Assembly (NCBI GenBank): GCA_029168955.1
Contig: JAPDOI010001174.1
Coordinates: forward strand, 1 to 64,000
From: Aplectana chamaeleonis
Lineage: Eukaryota > Nematoda > Chromadorea > Rhabditida > Cosmocercidae
Reading direction: 5' to 3'
Length of the DNA stretch: 64,000 nt
The notes under the pieces were generated by a model. That model was not told the DNA's origin. It saw only the letters and a list, made by a program, of their open reading frames with translations, and searched no databases. This document shows positions 54,950 through 64,000 of the stretch, in pieces. How positions within the stretch are numbered: the first letter of the stretch is position 1; each line of letters starts with the position of its first letter. The position numbers and the translations under genes were made by a program.

Positions 54950-57900
54950 CTTTTCAGGTCTGGCTAACACTTTGCCCAGGGGGCTCATTAATGTGCTGAT
55001 CACGGAGAATTTACAATTTCGGTTTTGGAAGGTTTATGGCAGGCTTGGTGCCGTTTAACTACACTAGTGCTCATAGGATTTGGTCAGAGGCGCTGAGACG
55101 CGTTTTCGCGACTCTGACGTCTTTTTCCAAGAGATTTCTTCAAAATTTCCTTTTTTCTAATCTGAAAAGTTATTCAGGACCCAGTTGTGAAGGGCTATCC
55201 TTTCCGTTTGAACTCAAGCCATAGCAATCATTATATGCATCTTAAATAACCTTTCTCACCAGGATCTTGAATAATTTTTCAGATCCGAAAAAATCAAATT
55301 GAAGGGAGTTATAAGAAAGAACGCTAAGGATGCGAAAACACGCCCTCGCACGCTCTCTGACCTAGTCCGGCGAGCGGTATTGCTCCTTTCCCACCGTATC
55401 CTTTCAGAATCGAAGAACAAGAAAATTGCGGTCAGCTTCTTAAGAATCCGTCTTGGTTAAGCTTCAAGCAAGTTTGAAACGGAGCATTTTTCTCTATACC
55501 TTTAGCCGCCTTCCAAAAATTTGAAGACGGTTCATTTATTGGCTGGTTGCGATAGTGGTTGAGGCCGAGCAAAGCTTTTCATTCGAACAAATACTTCGTC
55601 CAACCATTGGTATCCGTCGGGGTTGGGCGGAATATTCCGTTCTGCGTCCTTCGCCGAGTAGATTTTTGAATGTCCGTTTTTCGGCTCCCTGGGGGAAATT
55701 ACGAAAAAAAATCGTTTCAAAAACCAGCTGAAAACGGAGCTCGAAAACTTTATTTTTTCCGTGTTTTTTCTTCATGCTTTCCGCATCTTTTGGGTGTAAT
55801 CGTTAATCGGGTGAATATTCTTCTCATTCCAGATGCAGAATGTTTTCCCGCGCAATCCTGGCTCCAAGCCCTTGGAAAGCAATTAGGGAACTTTTGTCAG
55901 ATTTTATTAGAGCCCCGAAATTCCAACTTTCGGACAAAAACCGGAGTGCGGTGCTACTCACCAACCATTAATTCATTTATGTATTGATTTATTCCGTTTG
56001 AATGAAGGAGCCAAATAAAAAAAACCAAGCAGTGAAGGGAAATACAGGAATTCATGAACACAACAAGGAAAAGCTGGAAAAAAATATGGGACACAATTCC
56101 GCTCAAGTTTGTTTTCAGGACCTCAAATGGCCTCTGATTTTCATAGGGATATTTTTCATCTCTAGAGTCTGAAAAATGGAATGTGCGTCAATCAAAAGTA
56201 TGCTGAACTTCTTAAACTGTTTTTTAGCACTGCCAGGGTTTAGGCTTTGGCTTCAGTACGCGAAAATAGAGGAGCTATCCGTTTTTTCGCAGCTCAAATT
56301 CCACTTGGGACCACTCTGCCTGATGTTTCGAACTGCAGAAGGCTTCACCTTTATGTACCAAAACAACAGCCCTCTGTGAATTGATCCGCCGCGTGCGACA
56401 TCGCACGCGGTGGTCAGCGCGTCGTCGCGTCCATTGTGCGGTTTTTTTCGGCGCTCACAATACCTGTCCCTAACGTGTTTCCATATGTTTCGGGTGTTAT
56501 CTTTCGAGCCGGTATCGCGTGTGCGAGCGGGCTACGAAATCCCGTTTGGGGCGCCGCGCCTCGCCGTCCATCGCACTGGCCGCCGCTGAACGGCGTCTCA
56601 CCTTCTGAAGCCTATTCTTGCCATATATCTTTTTTCCATGATGTCCACAATTTGATGCCATTCTGGACTATTCCACAGTCAGGTGGGGGCTAGAGGCCTC
56701 ATTTCCGTTGTCATTTCCGCAATTACCTCCATGATTGGCTAGAAGCTGGCGATGAAATTGCGCTCGTTGGGACAAGCGAATGCTTTCAGATGAAACTTTT
56801 AATCGAATTTGCGGTACACTTGCAGAAACTTCTTCCAAATTGATGTTCTCCTCTGTGAATTTAAAAGAAATTAGGCTTTATTTCTGTACCATTTTGGTCC
56901 AGAGTTTTCTTTTTATTACCTTAATAATGTGTACTCGATTAGAAATTTCATCGATTAGTAAAATGTCACCACAGTTCGCTATGTAGTTTCTATGTAGTTG
57001 TTTAAACACGTTCATTCTACGTTCGACACGTTTCAACACGTTAATGCTAATGGATCGAGCTGGAAATTCGGGGTAAACGTGTAAAAACATGAAATTTAGC
57101 ACAAGCATGTTAAAACGCGTGTAGCTCATGGCGTTGGCAAATTTCTACTCATCGATACTTATAATCGAGTGATATATAGTGATAAAGATCAGGAATGCTA
57201 ATCGACCTGTTTTAATTTTCACGAGAAAGCTAAGTCACGACTTAATGGATTCGAAGGAAAAAATCCTAATAAAAATTTCGAGAATCGAAACGAAAGACTG
57301 TTCAAACAAGCCTCTTTAACATTTATTTACGCCTGCTGGTGTCTTTTGTGCACCGCGGACAAAACGTCAAACCAAACGTCGCAAATGGTTTTGAGCCTTA
57401 AAATTCTTAGGTAAGTGACTTTGTTTTCTGTTTCGTAAGCCAAAAAGTCTTAGAAAATAAGATGGTTAAGTGTCCATGCTTTGTTATTGGATTTTTTTGC
57501 GATAAAGAGTATTCAAAAATTCGACAACTGTCCCTCAGGTGAAGCGAGCGATGAACAACTGTTATACGGCGTGGGCGGGGTGATCAATTGGGCCGGTCCG
57601 CCCACGTGATTCCCGCCCACTTCCTGGCCGTGTTTAGTCGTACTTCCGCTCTTACTCTTCTTAGAGGGGCCCAAAGCTCACGTTTTTGCCAAAAAGAACG
57701 GGAGAATTTTACATCGCGAACACAGCCTTTAATTCGGATAAGATTTGATCTTAACTCTGACCGAATATTTGATTCAATTCCTTTTTTGAATGATGTACAT
57801 ATTCGCACTTTTCAAAGATTCGTTCCGGAAAGTATTCAGTATCATACCGCCGCTGCATCGGGAAATCAGAGTACGGCCTCCCTTGATTATTCGTCGAGCT

Positions 57901-58790
57901 CGGTTTGCTATGTCGTCGTTATAATAATATTTTTTCAGTCTCCAAGATATTTTCGTAAGATCCGAAAAACAGTGTCTCAGGGAATTCCGTATGGAGTGGA
58001 CTAGACCCAAGCGTGCTGGTACAGGTCGAACTAGTTATAGTTAGGTCCGTGGCTTGCTTCCTCCAGAAAAAATCATTTAACTTCCACCCGCGGCTGGCGC
58101 GGGCGATGTAAATCTCACCGGCGGCTGGCGGTTTGGTAGGCTGATCAGCTGCGCTCTTCTCTCGGCCTGAATCCATAAGCGGGCCGGCACACGACCGCCG
58201 CACCAGCCGTAGATTTATTTTTTCTTGAAAACGAAAGCCATTGACCTAACTATAGATTTGGCCATCACAAAAGCCAAAATAAAAGAAAAGTTGGAGAAAA
58301 AACGCTGAAGAACAAGTTTTTGTTGACCGCTTCTAGAACTACTGACTTCTTTTTGGAGCAAAATGAAAGACGGATAAACAAGCGGTCATGGAGATCTCGT
58401 TAATTAGGGGGCGTGCGGACACCTGTAATTAGCCGTTTCACCTTGTTTCGATCGTATTCCCGCAAATTTTCACTTTTTGCCTTATTTTTTTCTTTTGTGA
58501 TGACCAAATCTGCATGCTCATTAAAACAGCTCAAAATCGTTTTTGTCGCAAACCCTGCATTTGACATCGATATTCCTGTATTATTTGCGAGCGTGTACTT
58601 ATGCGGGCGTGTTGTCCACTTCCAATTAAATTCAAAAAAAAAACCTTTGTCCTTCATTTCAACCATTTTTTTCGGGGTTTTTTTCAGCTCTCAATACTAA
58701 CAGCTCCAAGCCTTCGATTCATAGGTACAATGAAATCGATAGTAGTTTTAAGCTTGTTATGTCTTCTGATTAGGTTTGCTGCAAAGTGGA
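54950..58790. other. Intergenic stretch with small repeats, no gene recognised
   Basis: It includes a CTGAACACGA-family fragment at about 54984-55045. A GC-rich block lies at 56385-56600 with a strong hairpin, 'ccgcgtgcgacatcgcacgcg' (56388-56409). A lone GGCAGTG-like right end (gcgaacacagccttt) ends at 57730. The second copy of the 20.4-kb repeat lies at 58115-58205. Open stretches near 57.6-58.0 kb show no family. Confidence 0.4.
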
Positions 58791-58795
58791 GGCAT

Positions 58796-59032
58796 ATAAA
58801 GTCTGTCCGAATGAGACTGTACGCCCATGCAGTCGACTTGCGTGGCAAGCGGTCGTCGCAAAAGCATGTTACGGAGGAGCCTTCCCAATTTCGCGAGCAG
58901 CTGACCTGCATATTACTCAGTATTCGTCTAGTTTTCCTGCTATTCGATTTACAAGCCCGAAAAACGCCATCGTGAGAGCCGCACGACACATACCGCGTGG
59001 GCGGAAAGTCTAATCCGGACGGACTTTACAGA
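58796..59032. mobile_element. AAAGTCTGTCCG-family MITE (copy 3)
   Basis: The left 'ataaagtctgtccgaatgag' is inverse to 'taatccggacggactttaca'. The inner phrase 'gtacgcccatgcagtcg' is inverse to 'ataccgcgtgggcgg', with divergence. Confidence 0.7.
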
Positions 59033-59791
59033 CATAGCCCATCAAAAAAATCTCACCTTCATTTTTTGTCTTCTGTGAGTCCCTTCTTTGAAAGGTTTTT
59101 CTAAAGGTCTGACGCGCACTTTCTATGCTTCACATTCTCTCACACATGAAAAACTTGCCAAAGAGTACTCTATTCCCTTCCAATTTCCATGCTTGCGCAA
59201 ATACTGGATTTCATTAAACCTCTCCTCGTATCTATAAATTTTCATCTCCTCGTGGAAAGCCCACTGGCAAACAAAAGCCGTAGTAAACCATTTATGTGGT
59301 TTTGAGAGATCTGCTTTAATCTCTGCATTTCATTCAAGTCCTCATATCTTTTTCCTTGAAGTGCAACATGAGTTTTAAAGTGCAATTAATCTATCAGTCG
59401 AATTTCACCAAATACTTCGATAACTTTTTCTAATGAAATTCGGCTTATTTATACAACTCGATCTTTCGGACATTGTAAAACATGGCATAGGAATTCCAGC
59501 ATAATATCTAAAACATAATTCTATCGAATTTGAGTAATATGTTTACGTCCTAAGATTTAAAAGTATTAGCTGACTCGAGCGTTCTGAAAGTGTAATCTAC
59601 AGATAGTGTTCTAGATTTTTATTTCATTTTTACTTGTTTTTTATTTAGTGTTTTTTTTTTCGAAAAAAATTTGATATAAATAGTTGGAGTTCTGAATTTG
59701 AACTTGAATGGAATTTTTTAACTCATTTGGCATTTTTGTTTCTGTTTTCGAATATCAGTTTTTTCGGGGAATTCGAATTGTTCGGCCTCTT

Positions 59792-60340
59792 AAAGGCAGT
59801 GGTCACGATGAAAAACGTTGTCGAAAAAACTACAAAAATCAGCTTAGATATAAAACAGCTCAAAAACTATGAAGGTAGCGCGGTGAAAAACGAGCTAGAA
59901 TTAGAGTTTCTAGGGCCCAAAGATGCGAGTTCGTGCACACGTGCACAGCGCCGCTCAAAAAGATCGCAGTCTCATGCAGAGCAGTCAAAAATCATCGACA
60001 TTCAGAGGAAGGATTAAATGCAAATTTACCTAATAAAACAGTTGAGCAATGAGAGCAAGCACTTCAACCAAAGTTTTGACTAGATGTGTACATAAATCCG
60101 AAAGTTGATTGATTGAAATTCATGTTCAGGCCAGCTGATGTTCTTGATATTAGAGATCATCGGTGCCCATGATGTGGGGTGGAATCGTCCACCATCAAAA
60201 GACAAGAAAGTTCAGGCTTCGAGTCTGGTCCAAAACACCTATTTTTCGCGATTTTTCTTATAGGTTTTACTACTCAATACCCAGAAGAGGGTTTAGAGAG
60301 GAAGAGAAGACGAACATACTCGAGCGCGACCACTGCCTTT
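59792..60340. mobile_element. GGCAGTG-family TIR element (copy 8, 549 bp)
   Basis: The ends are AAAGGCAGTGGTCACGATGA and GAGCGCGACCACTGCCTTT. It is about 85% or more identical by eye to 50846-51411, with one ~100-bp stretch nearly unchanged, so the two are recent siblings. Confidence 0.9.
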
Positions 60341-60496
60341 AAATATCCGGCTTGATTAAAAAATCGAATCAGTTGTTCGTGAAGTGTCATAATCTTCAAG
60401 TGTCACAATCCACTTTGATGCAGATGCGTAGATCAAAAACCACATTTTTTTAATTTCAGAAGTTTGAATATTTTCAGCCCAAACGTTGTCCTTGGT

Positions 60497-60665
60497 GGGT
60501 ATTTGGGGCGCTGAACACGAATTTGAGGCCCATTTTCATTTTTTTTTCGCGAGAGTGCGGTAGGTTACTATAGATAAATGATAATTTGCCTACCGTAACT
60601 TGCAGTAATATTCGGAGAAACTGAAAATGAACCCTGCAGTTGTATTCAGCGCCCCGAACTATCCC
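60497..60665 (+). repeat. Dispersed 'GCTGAACACGAA / TACGGTA' repeat copy
   Basis: 'Ggggcgctgaacacgaattt', 'gtgcggtaggttactatag', the inverse 'cctaccgtaacttgcagta' and 'gtattcagcgccccg' give a clear self-complementary copy. Confidence 0.7.
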
Positions 60666-61570
60666 CTAGAGAAATTTTGGACTAGAAATGCTTCTAAATT
60701 TGAGATCCGAAAAAATTACATTTTTTCCTTCTTTCAATCTAGCCAGGTGCATTCAGAAAAATTACCAGAATTCCAAATTTTCTTTTCACCTTTCCCCTAA
60801 CACTGAACAGACCATTTTTTTAAGCTCCAGTTTATGCTGGGATCAGTCCCTGGGGCTGGGGTTAGACAATTGACCAATCGTTTCCGATCCCCATCCAAGA
60901 ATGGAACCCTTATAATAATCTTATTAATTACCAGAATATCAATATGAAAATAATACAAAACGATGTTCTGGAAGAACCCATTTATTCGGGAAAATTGGAC
61001 CTAGGAATTACAAACACATACCAATGTGGAGTTTTTACATGGTCGAATTAGGAAAAAAAATCATTCATCCCGTTACTTCAAGTAAACCATTGTTGACATT
61101 CTATTTTTTTTGAAACTTGATTCGGAAAAAATACCATTCATTCTAAGAAGTTATAAGGGAAAATCACGTGGTGAAAATGGCCGTTTCCCAGAAAATTCAA
61201 TTTTGAACAGTCATTTTTTGACGAAAAATGGGATTTAGCCTTCATAGCTGCGCTCCATTTCTCTGAACGGGGCTATAAAAGTTTATTGGTTAGTTGCCAT
61301 AGCTGATTGTCATAGTGCCCACCGTAGAGTACTTAATCTTTCTTAAAACTGAGCATTGAGCCTAAATTCGCGTTTAGCGCCCCAGAGAATCCCCTGGACA
61401 AACTTGAAAATTCTATGAATTTCGGAGCCTCAAAAATCCAAAAGGGCCTGCTCCCTTCCTCCAAGGGCTCCAGCGGTCGAAAATTTTTTCTGCAGAAACA
61501 GTACAAAGGGCACAGTACAATTCTTGGCCGGATGATCCGTCACCGCAGGCGGTTAAGCGCCGGTGATGCG

Positions 61571-61660
61571 TCGCGGACCGTCCAGTTAGCGCCGCGGATG
61601 GTTCAGTCAAGCGCCGCGGACCGCCCGTGGCAGTAGTTTGCCGCCGCGGATGGGCCGTGA
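61571..61660 (+). repeat. CCGCGG array (third locus)
   Basis: The core occurs at 61571 (as TCGCGG), 61592, 61613 and 61643. Spacings are 21, 21 and 30, ending 'gccgccgcggatgggccgtga'. It is followed directly by a CTGAACACGA repeat at 61683. Confidence 0.75.
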
Positions 61661-62784
61661 CTCTCACTGAGGGGTCATTCAAGGCGCTGAACACGATTAT
61701 GAGGTCTTTTTTCGGTTTTTACGCTATATTGTTGGGTTACGGTTCGTGTTTATTTACCCACCGCGAGCTTTCACTTGTAACTCAGTTCAGAGAAGCGGTG
61801 CGGAGCGAAAAAAGGCGAAATTCGAAATTCTCGTTTGAATGTTCAGAGGAATCGAATATTTTGGTTTTCCGAAAGAACCGAGTACACAGAAATTTGAGTG
61901 CTCTGATTTCTAAAATCCAACGAATTTATTTTTCATAAAAGTTCAAAGATTACGATTCTCGAATAAGTGACGTATCCTTTATTTGGAATCTCCCACTTAT
62001 CCATTCTACTTTTCTGAAGCTACATGGTGACACTTCATCGTACTATCATTAGTTTTCAGTTTTTCTTGCCAAGTATTTCCAGACACTTCTCTGCGATGGT
62101 CACCATCCTGATGGAGCTGAGAGTACAACATTTTGATTTGTGAAGGACACCTAGACGTTGACCAGATTCTAATAAGAAACCGGAAATCATCCGATAGCGT
62201 CATTAAAGCGCTCTTTGTCACGGCCATAAGCGAAACCCGCCCTAAACACATCGTTCGCCTCGAAAATCATTCCACATCATCTGGACTTAATTTCATATTA
62301 GGGGCCATATTGGGACAATAATGACGTTAGACGCTTGAGATACGCATTTTTCTGTTACATTTACTACAGGACAAAGTAAGAAAGCTTTAGGTTGAATAAT
62401 CTTTCAAAAATCGTAAAATTACTATCAGATCCGTGACTAAAGTTCCAAATAACAATCTGAGTAATGTTTCGACACGGATATCAGCGCCTCCCGAGACCGT
62501 AAGCACATAAAGCTCTTTGGCTAAAAGTACATATTCGAGTGAAAGGACGGGGCCGCGGAAGCAGATGATCGCTCGCTATCGAACTCCCTTTGACCGATGA
62601 TGTTGCGAGTGCCGCACGGACGCCGCAAAATGGTCGCACTTGGTCCGTTTGTTCGACAAGATTCCACGAAAGGACCCTCCAAGGGCGTCCTCGTATCTCG
62701 TGCTAAGCCACCCTGGGATTGGTCGTCAGCTGTGTTCAGCTAATCGGAAGTCGTGGAGGTTGGGATACTCGAAGAAGATGTAAC

Positions 62785-63410
62785 TATTGTTTTGGAATGG
62801 ATTTTATTTCCGTTCGTGACGTGCGTGCGCGCGTATGTTGCGTCTCCCATGGCCTCACAGTGTCTCGCTGTCTATCCCCTAGCTCCGCACACGTACGCGA
62901 AGTAAGAATTTACAATTCATCTCCGCAATGCGGGTCGGGGCTAACTATGCGCAGAGTGCGCAGGATGAGATATTTAGAGTAACAACCAGGTAACATAAAT
63001 AAAAAGTCATATGAGAATCAATCAAAACATGAAATTTCATGAAATCTCGCAAGCTTCTGGCAAACGCGCTCTAGTGATGGAAATAGAAGTTTCGCCGCTC
63101 GCGTCGCGTCAGCAAAAAATCTCGCCCGCGCTCCTCCCTCCGAGTGTAGGGAGCCCCTGACTCCCGCAATGCCGTTCAGTCCGCAAAGTGCACGCTGATT
63201 GCGAAAGCGTGCTGCAGCGCGGTTGCGAGTGTCCCCAGACAGGGATGTAGGATCACCCGGGCACCAAGGGCAAAAATCGCCCGTGTGATCTCACGTCCCT
63301 GTCTGAGGACACTCGGAACCGCGCTGCAGCTCGCTTTCGCAATCAGCGTGCACTTTGCGGACTGCAGGGCATTGCGGAGATGAACTGTAAGTTTGGCTCC
63401 GAAATAGAGT
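62785..63410. mobile_element. CTCTGTTTCGGAGCC-family MITE split by a nested palindrome
   Basis: The left end 'attgttttggaatgg' with 'cgtatgttgcgtctccc', 'gtgtctcgctgtctatcccc' and 'agctccgcac' is the family core. The right end 'tttggctccgaaatagagta' closes at 63410. The phrase 'ttacaattcatctccgcaatg' (62918 onward) is inverse to 'cattgcggagatgaactgtaa' (63370 onward), so later insertions expanded the element. Confidence 0.6.
63173..63378. mobile_element. Palindromic element (~206 bp) nested in the MITE
   Basis: The arms 'ccgcaatgccgttcagtccg' and 'gtgcacgctgattgcgaaagc' are inverse to 'gctttcgcaatcagcgtgcac' and 'cggactgcagggcattgcgg'. The middle pair 'gacagggatgtaggatcac' and 'gtgatctcacgtccctgtc' extends the stem. 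Confidence 0.8.
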
Positions 63411-64000
63411 ATATACGACTTCTGTACATAATTCTTATTGATTGTTGAAGGGAGAATTTCGAAACATCTTATAGCTCTATTTTAGTTCGTCCTTCCATGA
63501 GCAGCTTTGTTTTTCGCATCTGTCATATATTTTGTAAATATACGCGTGTACGCGCTTATTGCTTATTGAAGTGGACCCGCAATTTCATTTTTTGTTTCCA
63601 GGAGCAATTTCTGCTGGAGGACTTCCACATATTTCAATATCTTCAACCGTCGGTTTTCTATCCTACTCTGCCATTTCCTACTAAATAGTTGTACTGCTAA
63701 TATTCTTCGAACCAGTATCCAAAAGACTCATCTGAGAATTTGAATAAGTTTTTCTACACACGAAGGATTGCTTACAGTTGGGTTGAGAAGACGGCTGATT
63801 TCCTCTGGAGTTCGTGTTTTAGATGAAATATCTCCTATTTCCCACAGTTATCTGAGAAAATCTCGGCTTTTCATGTACTTCTGACCCGTTTTCCCGAATT
63901 TCTTCAACATTTCAGTTCCATCCGAGGACTAAGTGATCGTTTTAGCAAATAATCCTGGAATTGACGGTTATCCTGAAAACCGCTGCTAAAAGCAATGTTC

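Noticed and set aside
63595..63688. Possible terminal exon after a TTTCCAG acceptor ending in a stop codon
   Set aside because: No homology was recognised, the reading is short and no matching upstream exon could be found.
63985..64000. Possible start of another GGCAGTG element at the right edge (aaaagcaatgttc)
   Set aside because: There are two mismatches in 13 bases and the window ends there, so it cannot be judged.

Overview
This is a gene-sparse, repeat-dense stretch of animal nuclear DNA, most likely from a parasitic clade V (strongylid, hookworm-like) nematode. The reasons are many small introns ending in TTTTCAG, two genes whose start codons sit 1 and 10 bases after a trans-splice-type acceptor, best matches to nematode and animal mitochondrial proteins, and a mass of short inverted-repeat elements. 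No bacterial genes, rRNA or convincing functional tRNA was seen.

Two host genes can be resolved exon by exon, both on the plus strand. The first (8842-14616, 8 exons, 292 aa) is holocytochrome c synthase (cytochrome c heme lyase, worm cchl-1). It attaches heme to cytochrome c in the mitochondrial intermembrane space. The second (17596-26925, 10 exons, 406 aa) is COX15, heme A synthase. It makes heme A for cytochrome c oxidase in the inner membrane. Both act late in mitochondrial heme use, and as far as I recall they are also neighbours in Caenorhabditis elegans (T06D8.6 and T06D8.5), so the pair looks like retained microsynteny.

Layout: 0.4-2.3 kb holds a decayed gag-like retroelement remnant on the minus strand. 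3-8 kb holds repeats, a 0.9-kb foldback element and the 3' end of a CR1/L2-like LINE. 8.8-26.9 kb holds the two genes, with many elements in their introns. 27-64 kb has no host gene I can support. It contains at least eight copies of one inverted-repeat family (ends GGCAGTG, no visible target duplication), an internally deleted mariner, PIF/Harbinger-type and TA-flanked MITEs, and a 1.6-kb element with ~120-bp inverted ends.

Two blocks stand out in the distal half. One is a GC-rich composite (46.2-49.5 kb) with ~540-bp direct duplicates and CCGCGG arrays of 21-22 bp period. The other is a 5.3-kb segment (49645-54945) bounded by ~580-bp inverted arms. It encloses an inverted pair of coding-like fragments and an SL1-like 22-mer followed by GT.

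All coordinates come from reading the sequence by eye. Exon borders of the two genes were checked for reading phase. Repeat borders are good to a few bases where terminal inverted repeats are clear, and are approximate elsewhere.
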